NCBI RefSeq assembly: GCF_030269925.1
Contig: NC_085128.1
Coordinates: 5,582,501-5,646,500, forward strand
Source: Bombyx mori
Taxonomy: Eukaryota; Arthropoda; Insecta; Lepidoptera; Bombycidae
Reading direction: 5' to 3'
Length of the DNA stretch: 64,000 nt
The translations under genes and the position numbers were made by a program. Within the stretch, counting starts at the first letter, position 1, and the number at the start of each line of letters is the position of its first letter. Shown here piece after piece: positions 57,251 to 64,000 of the stretch. The notes beneath the pieces were generated by a model that made no database searches, was not told the origin of the DNA, and saw nothing but the letters and a program-made list of their open reading frames with translations.

Positions 57251-57657
57251 TTTTTTTTTTGCTCACTTATATGCCAGTACTCTCAAGGGACTATTATGGC
57301 TCTAGTGACTAGTTGGCGGGCTCGCGGGGCTCAACCTCGATAAATTAGCTCCCACCTACCCCAGTAACGAGTTAGGTCACACGTCGAACTCTTTGTTACA
57401 TTCGACCAGTTCGACGAGAACGTTAACTGATGCTTGGAATGCCTAAAAGTACCGAGAGTCGATCGAGAGAGGATTTGAGAGGATTTGAAGGAGAAATTGA
57501 ATCTTTTCGCTATCCGGGCATCTGGGTCAGGAACATAATTAACGGCGACCACGCTATCGCACCGCACCGCTTTCTCAAAGAATCGTTCTGACGCTGTCTT
57601 CAGATACTTACGAATCGGTTCTGATTCGAAGTCGTCGTGAAGACCTATATCCGACAC
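57251..57657 (-). pseudogene. Jockey-clade LINE C-terminus, old copy extending further 5'
   Basis: The minus frame reads FESEPIRKYLKTASERFFEK before AVRCDSVVAVNYVPDPDARI, the IRxYL..AS.RFFEKA ... NY.PDP pattern of Jockey-type LINE C-termini. It covers protein sequence upstream of that kept in the other family B copies. Further on it is frameshifted and runs into the diverged 3' UTR and a T-run at 57251. Confidence 0.65.
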
Positions 57658-59084
57658 ACACCATGGCTGTCATTTGACAATTTACTGACTCTGGCATCGA
57701 CTCTGTAACCGTTTCTGATATCGAACGCCAAAAGCTCGTTCTCAAGCACGTGCACACAAACAATGTTTGTAAATGAAAATAAAAAACCAAACTAAAACAT
57801 TTAAAAGCACTAAATCGGCAAACAAGGGTGGTCCATTTCAGTTAACAATACGGATTAATTATCGAAGGATATCGACGACTCAAATATACCTGTCGACGTG
57901 GGATGTTCTACCGATTTATACGCGCTCGGGACAATGGTAGGGTTTGTGTGGTAAGAACCAAAATGAGCAAACATTTGACATTGTTCGATTCTAAATGTTT
58001 TATGAATTGGATTTGAATTCGCTTTGTTGAATTACGAGTTAACTAGACTTACACATATCTATAATATAATATGCCATCATGAAGACATTTTACGGTCATA
58101 AGTATTATGTTTTAGCATATTCTTTCGTTACGCGGGTCGTATAATCTCCGTTTATTATTAAATGTGTTAGCTTATATAAAAAATTGATATTATAGGTACC
58201 TACTAGTGAACATACATTTAATTTATAGGTCAATGCGGTCGACAGAAACAAATACATATATATATAATGATTTACCTAATCATTCATCAATAGTGACTTC
58301 CGTAATGAGACGAATTTTATGTTGTAAAGAAACATTGTTAAAAAACAAGGTAATTATTACAGCTAATTAGGGCATGTTGCCATTAGTCGATACCATTGTC
58401 CCGTCTGTTCTTGCCGCTAAGAAGATCTGCGCTCAGACTTTGCGTTACAGCTTAAACATTTCGCTAGCCCTAATTCTATGTGTCTATGGGCTCTGGAAAT
58501 CACTACACAGAAACCGGGCCGTGAATCGATTTGTATTGAAGTATTCTTCAGAATACGCGGGAAGTAAAAACCATTTTAAAATGCCCGATCACGACTATAA
58601 AGTAATCAAAAATTTAAATAATATATCGTCGGCTTATTGCAAGAAGTCATTAAGTGACATATTCAATATTTTGGGAAAACGGCATTTTAGTTGGAATTAG
58701 TTAGTGGTTATGTTGATTAGCCCATATTATCCTTCATACATAATTACTGTGAGAAAAATTGAATGTTTTGGATTGCTTAATATGTATATTAATTAAAACA
58801 AGTGAGAGTCGGTAGTTATATAACATTATATATTATTTATAAACTAAAACTAAAAGTTAATGACTTCTTGCTACTGTAAGTCGGTTTTATATGTGAATTA
58901 ATTATTTCTTAAATTAAAATAAAACAACAAAATACTTATCAAACCTTATTGAAATAAACAAAAACGAATAATAACATAATAATCAAAAACATTTTTTTCA
59001 TAACAGTTGACGTAAGAACTTGCAATAGCTAATATTGCCAAGTACTCACGACAACTTCGCAGTCTCAAAAGTTTTACATAATAT
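57658..59084. other. Unique AT-rich DNA
   Basis: A 108-codon plus frame at 58374-58700 has one hydrophobic stretch and no family match. It contains a 33-base sequence (58621-58653) that recurs inverted at 61761-61793, so part of it is probably repeat-derived. Confidence 0.35.
58621..58653 (+). repeat. 33-base dispersed repeat, copy 1
   Basis: ATATATCGTCGGCTTATTGC and the following 13 bases match the reverse complement of 61761-61793 at 32 of 33 positions. Confidence 0.7.
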
Positions 59085-59529
59085 TATTTTTATTTTATTG
59101 CTCAGATGGGTGTACGAGTTCACAGCCCACCTGGTGTTAAGTGGTCACTGGAGCCCATAGACATCTACAACGTAAATGCGCCACCCACCTTGAGATATAA
59201 GTTCTAAGGTATCAGTATGGTCACAACGGCTGCCCCACCCTTGGAGCCGAAACGTATTACTGCTTCTCGGCCGAAATAGGCGGGGTTGTGGTACCCACCC
59301 GTACGGACTCACTAGAGGTGTTACCACCAGTAATTACGCGAATTATAATTATGCGAGTTTGATTTTTATTACACGATATTATTCCTTCACCGTGGAAGTA
59401 GATCGTAAACATATTTTGTTAAGTACGTATTTCATCAGAAAAATTGGTACCCGCCTGCTGGATTCGAACACCGATGCATCGCTAGATACGAATGCATCGG
59501 ACGTCTTATCTTTTAGGCCAGGATGACTT
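59085..59529 (-). mobile_element. Bm1-like SINE, full length with tRNA head
   Basis: Box B near 59473-59460 (GGTGTTCGAATCC) and box A near 59520-59507 (TGGCCTAAAAGATAAG); body and tail complete. Confidence 0.85.
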
Positions 59530-59666
59530 CAATAATAAACTAAAAATTATTTTCTTCTCCCTGTTAGTCAATCACTCATGTATTCATTCAATCATGTGTT
59601 TTTTAATGAAAATTAGGAACTGAGCTTAAACACCATACAAAAACATAAAACAAATAAAAAAAGAGC

Positions 59667-60149
59667 TAGGTTAAAAAAACTGTATCAGAGGTTTCTTCTT
59701 CATTAAGATAATTTGGACCTTCTTTATCAGGTATATTATTATACCAATGCTGTAGCTCTGCAGGCTAGGTCCTTAAAATTGGAAACGTAGTCATACCTAT
59801 ATTGAACAATGTTAGGCCGGTTTGACTTATTATACGTTAATTTGTTTCTCAACTCTTTTAGGTTCAAGATATCAGAGTGGCTCATAGGTTCATACGGCTT
59901 CTTTGCTGTTTTTTTCTTGTTTAGCTTTCTGTTCGATCTAGTCAATCTTAAAACATTACAGAGGTCTATCATAGAAAAAATTGGCATAAGATGCATTTGA
60001 TTCTCGATAGAACTATGCATATTATCGACCTCCATATTATTATTCTGTGTATGGTCCAATTCTAAATACTTATGTTCAATCACCTCAAGGTGGGTAACTT
60101 GAACTAAGTATAGCATTAAGCATAACAGAAACTGATTACGTTTTTGCAT
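59667..60149 (-). pseudogene. Orphan ORF, possibly secreted, frameshifted
   Basis: A minus frame from ATG at 60149 runs 137 codons to a stop at 59739. It opens with a signal-peptide-like stretch (MQKRNQFLLCLMLYLVQVTH), then an Asn/Met-rich part, a basic patch (RSNRKLNKKKTAKK) and a mixed charged region ending FKDLA. From about 59765 a second frame continues in the same style (ELQHWYNNIPDKEG ... DTVFLT) to a TAG at 59669-59667, which suggests a one-base indel near 59763-59768. Coding-like use of charged residues on both sides of the break favours a broken gene or an assembly error over chance. I do not recognise the family. A LINE tail (60150-60372) lies directly against the ATG, so the true start or an upstream exon may be lost. 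Confidence 0.45.
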
Positions 60150-60372
60150 CAGCTCGCTGAGTTTCTCGCCGGATCTTCTCAGCGGGTCGCGATTCCGATC
60201 CGGTAGTAGATTCATTCGCGAAGCAGCTGTTCTTGAGTTGTTAGGTCTTTTTCGGAGGCGCACGGACAGCTGTTAGCAAATCCCACCCCTCTTGGCTGGG
60301 CCTTTGATAGCCCACATGTCCTGGTGAATCTGGAAAGGCCTCCGGGCCACCAGTAATCCTTCAATCCTAAAA
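60150..60372 (+). mobile_element. Family B-related LINE tail (variant B')
   Basis: Plus-oriented, from CTCGCTGAGTTTCTCGCCGG to CTTCAATCCTAAAAAAA. It matches 26556-26779 and abuts the orphan ORF. Confidence 0.65.
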
Positions 60373-60377
60373 AAATA

Positions 60378-60670
60378 TAAAAAAGCCTGTCTGGTGTTAC
60401 AGTGATGACTGCAGCTCATAGAGATCTCAACGTGAATGCCACCACCCATATTGAGACCCGAAATCTAAATCTAAATTGTTCCGTATGCTGCTTCGCTTCG
60501 ATGGTGGTACCAACTTGTACGGGCTTTCCATACGCCATACCAACCATCCTATCAGTAAATACAAGTTGGCAATCGTAGTCCACTGGTATGATTCTCAGAT
60601 AACGATGTTGCCCGTTCTCCAGTGTATCATTTAACGTCTTCTACACTCGTGGAAAGAATGATGCTATTGT
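60378..60670 (-). mobile_element. Old SINE distantly like Bm1
   Basis: On the minus strand it keeps the Bm1 plan (GCCCGTACAAGTTGGTACCA, GAAGCGAAGCAGCATACGG, a GTGGTGGCATTCACGTTGAG part) but is far diverged, so it is probably a separate, older family. Confidence 0.4.
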
Positions 60671-60693
60671 AGGTCAGGTGTTTGCTTGCTAGG

Positions 60694-60939
60694 TTTTTTA
60701 TTTATTGCTTAGATGTGTGGATGGCCTTGCAGCCCACCTGGTGTTAAGTGGTTACTGGAGCCCATAGACATCTACAACGTAAATGCGCCACACACCTTGA
60801 GATACAAGTTCTAAGGTCTCAGTATAGTCACAACGGCTGCCCCACCCTTCAAACCGAAACGCATTACTGCTTCACGGCAGAAATAGGCGGGGCGGTGGTA
60901 CCTACCCGTGCGGACTCACAAAAGGTCCTACCACCAGTA
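60694..60939 (-). mobile_element. Bm1-like SINE body
   Basis: Minus copy ending at the common truncation point (CCTACCACCAGTAA). Confidence 0.88.
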
Positions 60940-62998
60940 ATAGGTTGTTCGGAACTTCAATTGCTCCAACATCTTGCTTCCTCGTCCTTGTTTGAAACAT
61001 TTATTTCGTTGCATTTTGTCAGAAATCATTAACTTCTATAACAGGCGTGGTAATCAACGTATCTCGCCGCAAACTGAGCGAGCGAGGCAGTACTCTTTCG
61101 TCCCGCGTAAACCCACCCTCACCCGCGTTCGTCGGGTTCGTCTTATGCCCCGTGTTCCCTAGACAAGCTGTTTTGTCGCATTTCACCAAACCCTAAATTA
61201 TAACTCACTAAACTACAACCGAGGTACCACTTAGCCTGCAAGAAGTTACTATGTTCTTTTAATCGATGTTAACTTATTAAAATCATGCCATCAACAAAAT
61301 GGAAAAAATAATGAAAAAGAATAAATGATTTTATGGAAATCTTAATATTATGATTTATATTATATTAATATCGATAAAAATCATTAAGATTACTTATTGT
61401 GCATTTCTGATGAAATGATTCATTACAGAAACTAACTAAATGTAAATAATGAATTTTATCGAAATACAATTTTAAGTTATATTATACTACATTGTTTTGA
61501 TAAAATTAATTAGATGCTGAAAATGAGTTCTGTAATGTAATGTATGCTGTTTTCAAATAATTATCCATTTAATAAAAATAACTAATGCTGCTTAGTGAAT
61601 CTTTGTAAATGCCTGACTTCCAAAGTTGCAATTATCAATTTTCTACCAAAGACGTAACGGCTAAAATTGGCCAGCTAGAAATTAGCGTGTTTTTGCATTT
61701 TGTAGAATATGCAAAAATGAGCCCATTATAGATAAAAACGCATTTAGTGATTTTTTGCAGTTAATGAGTTCTTGCAATAAGCCGACGATATATAAAAATA
61801 TGAAACACGAAATCGAATAGTAATAGTATTTTAATTCTTTGTGCATCTCGCAAAATTAAAATAAAACAATACAAATATTAGTAAAGTCGATTAATTCATA
61901 CGAGCATTCTTAAATAGCTAGAACAAAATTAAAAGTTCATCAAAAAAGGTCCCTCTTTCCATATTTATTGTTCGACTTTAAATAGCTTTTTTACTTGTTA
62001 ATTTACTTAATATAATTATTACAATACTTTGGAATTCTTTGGAAAAACATTCAAGTATTAATAAAATTGCAAATTGGCAGAATAAGTATAAAAATGCCTA
62101 TTATTTTATTGTGTGTTTTAACAAGGCACTTATATGCAAATCCGCAGGGTTGGTATACATGCGGACGGTGTAGCGCGCACGCGTGCGTTGACGCGCGGAC
62201 CACCAGGCTGCCGTGTCAACCCTGATTCAATGACATGAACACTAGGGTTCATACATTCTTATATTGTATAAAAACCAATTTTTTTTTTAATATTCATTTT
62301 CATATTGAACCCCAAAATCTGACCACATGTATCGTAATAAACCCCACATAAGTTTGAAGGCGTTATAAACATTATAATAGATTCTATCAAAATCCTGACA
62401 ATGGATAAACAATTAATTCATCAATTTGTTTCATTTGAATAGATAACCTTAGTGGTCATTAATATTTGTTTGTTACGAAATATAACATAATAATTAGTTA
62501 CCGATTTAAGTTATTATTTAAGTGCATCTAAAGTAGACAGCCCTAGACGCGAGCGAGGCGGCAGCAACAAGCGTAGCATTGTTAGGCGGAGGCCGCTCTC
62601 ATCTCTGAATAAATACATTCATATTGCCACTCTAAATATCTGCGGTCGATTCTCCCTACTCCAACAACGCCAACAAAAAGCCACCGCACATTAATTTTAT
62701 TAACGTTTAAAAGTTATGGCGACATAATTTGTTGGTGCTAGCTTCAGGCCATCATCGTCTATGTTAATAAATTCATAAATGTCAAATAATAATATTATTA
62801 AGCAAGTCGTGGCGGCAAGTCGTGAGAGTGCTCGCATAAAACATGGTCGACAGAGGTGCTTACGAACGATTTAGATCGTTAACACTAACAACTTACTCTA
62901 TCGACCACCGCGGCTTAATCGCGCAAAATCTGCTGCATCGCAACGCGTCCGAATGTTCAGAAAACGGAAAAAAACATGGCGCTAAACCGTGAAACCGT
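60940..62998. other. Unique DNA with GC-rich patches
   Basis: CpG-rich stretches at 61050-61160 and 62150-62215. The second lies between inverted CAGGGTTG (62146) and CAACCCTG (62217), after an ATGCAAAT octamer. AT-rich otherwise, and no gene was recognised. The 33-base repeat copy 2 is at 61761-61793. Confidence 0.4.
61761..61793 (-). repeat. 33-base dispersed repeat, copy 2
   Basis: Reverse complement of 58621-58653 with one mismatch. Confidence 0.7.
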
Positions 62999-63163
62999 AT
63001 GTATTTAAACGCCGAATCCGAGATTCCGACTCTCAAAAAAGCGGCCAACGTTCAGTCATTTAAATTTTTCCGTAACGTGAACACAATGGGGCAGATTCGA
63101 ATTTTTATTGTTTTTTGTTTGATCCGGTGTTCTATTTTATTTTTTTTAATTTTTAAATGTAAA

Positions 63164-63206
63164 ATGAGTTCGGATCGGCAAGGGCTGTCACATCATCCCA
63201 GCACTG
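63164..63206 (+). CDS. Candidate first coding exon of a plus-strand gene
   Basis: ATG in a fair context (GTAAAATGAG) opens 14 codons, MSSDRQGLSHHPST, plus one base, then a perfect donor GTAAGT at 63207-63212 (phase 1). The 650 bases before it are richer in CpG than the surroundings and include a TCAGTC initiator-like motif at 63052-63057. The same frame is open upstream to 62999. No downstream exon can be checked because the next 800 bases hold a family E retroposon and then the window ends. I do not recognise the peptide. A chance ATG-donor pair remains possible. Confidence 0.3.
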
Positions 63207-63444
63207 GTAAGTGACGCCGGACACACGTCACTTTTGTGATATGTTTTATTTTCATACGAACCGGGCTCACTCTCCTTATTTTTTGTTCGACGCTTGAACG
63301 TGAAACGAAATAAATACATTAATTATATTACTTTGCGTAACTTAAATAATATTATTGCAGCTACATAATTTCCACCGCTACCTAAGCCATCACGCAAGCT
63401 AAAGCAAAGTATATAGAACAGCAACGAAAACAAAACAAATTGGA

Positions 63445-63852
63445 CTTTTTTGGCGGAAACGCGAGGAGTGAATTTGTGTGATTTGATTTATTTTGTCTAT
63501 TTAGTGTTTCTTCAAGTTTAGATGTATAATAACGGTGGTTTATTAACTGTTTAATATCTGTGAAAGTGCACAAATGTGGGAAAATGAAACAAAGCCGCTG
63601 GACATAACTTCTCGGGATCCTCCAAAAAGTCCACTGAAAAAATCTCAGTAAATGACACCATTTTACTGAGATCATTTCATTTAATTTCATCCCAGTTGAT
63701 TAATGTCTCAAATTAATCATCTTCATTTCATTTCATTTATCTCCATCATCCATCATATTATCATTTTTCATAAAATTAAGAATATAAATTAAAATAAGAC
63801 ATGACTTAAAGGTCTTAGTTACCAGGTCATAAAATCCTTTAAAAAAAAAACA
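63445..63852 (+). mobile_element. Family E retroposon, complete short form
   Basis: Starts GGACTTTTTTGGCGGAAACG, keeps the MWENETKPL frame start and the TCTCAGTAAA/TTTACTGAGA stem, and ends TTACCAGGTCATAAAATCC plus poly(A). Same layout as 23437-23850. Confidence 0.7.
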
Positions 63853-64000
63853 GATTGGCCGATTTATAAGCGCAGGGATATGTTCTATATGTACTGTATT
63901 ATCCATAAGAAATGTAATAAAGGTGATTGTTCATGATGCAGCGTCTCGTCGCGTCTCCCTGGATTGACGTGCGACCGCATGACGCTAAAAGGTCTATTGT
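63853..64000. other. Unique DNA at window end
   Basis: Nothing recognised; the last 60 bases are CpG-rich. Confidence 0.4.

Noticed and set aside
58374..58700. 108-codon plus frame with one hydrophobic stretch
   Set aside because: No family match and no clear splice context, and it contains a 33-base repeat found elsewhere. Not enough to call a gene.

Overview
The window looks like lepidopteran nuclear DNA, almost certainly silkworm (Bombyx mori or its wild relative). It is AT-rich and carries about twenty copies of one tRNA-derived SINE that I take to be Bm1, Jockey-, RTE- and R1-type LINE tails, and Helitrons with lepidopteran-type ends (TC...CTAG). No bacterial features, rRNA genes or CRISPR arrays are present. 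Most open reading frames here are chance frames or transposon remnants.

The one gene read with confidence is a GATA zinc-finger transcription factor on the minus strand. Four exons are visible: the C-terminal finger (41757-41623), the basic tail (12144-11931), a His-rich segment (10916-10777) and a tiny final exon (9643-9617). Introns of 29.5 kb, 1.0 kb and 1.1 kb separate them. Splice sites and phases agree at every junction. The finger sequence is of the GATA1/2/3 (Drosophila grain) class, and the gene may be the known B. mori GATA-beta (BCFI) gene. The N-terminal finger was not found in the 22 kb upstream of the C-finger exon, so the gene probably starts beyond the window.

Layout. 0-7.4 kb: transposon-dense flank (Helitron ends, a tandem trimer, SINEs, Jockey and R1 LINE tails). 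7.4-9.6 kb: unique AT-rich DNA, including the GATA 3' UTR. 9.6-12.1 kb: last three GATA exons. 12.1-29.6 kb: repeat-rich part of the giant intron, with a pogo-like DNA transposon (22.2-23.4 kb), three RTE remnants, and an R1-type LINE with a clear target-site duplication. 29.6-40.9 kb: almost transposon-free block of the same intron, a good place to look for enhancers. 41.6-41.8 kb: C-finger exon. 42-64 kb: upstream DNA with GATA-motif clusters, a full-length Helitron carrying a second Helitron, a frameshifted orphan ORF near 60 kb, and a candidate plus-strand first exon near 63.2 kb.

The genes do not form an operon or pathway. The window is best read as one developmental regulator with very large introns, set in and partly invaded by mobile elements. 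No clear new biological system was found. The most useful leads are the transposon-poor intron block, the nested Helitron with its empty-site duplicate, the pogo-like element, the short LINE-derived family E, and the orphan ORF.
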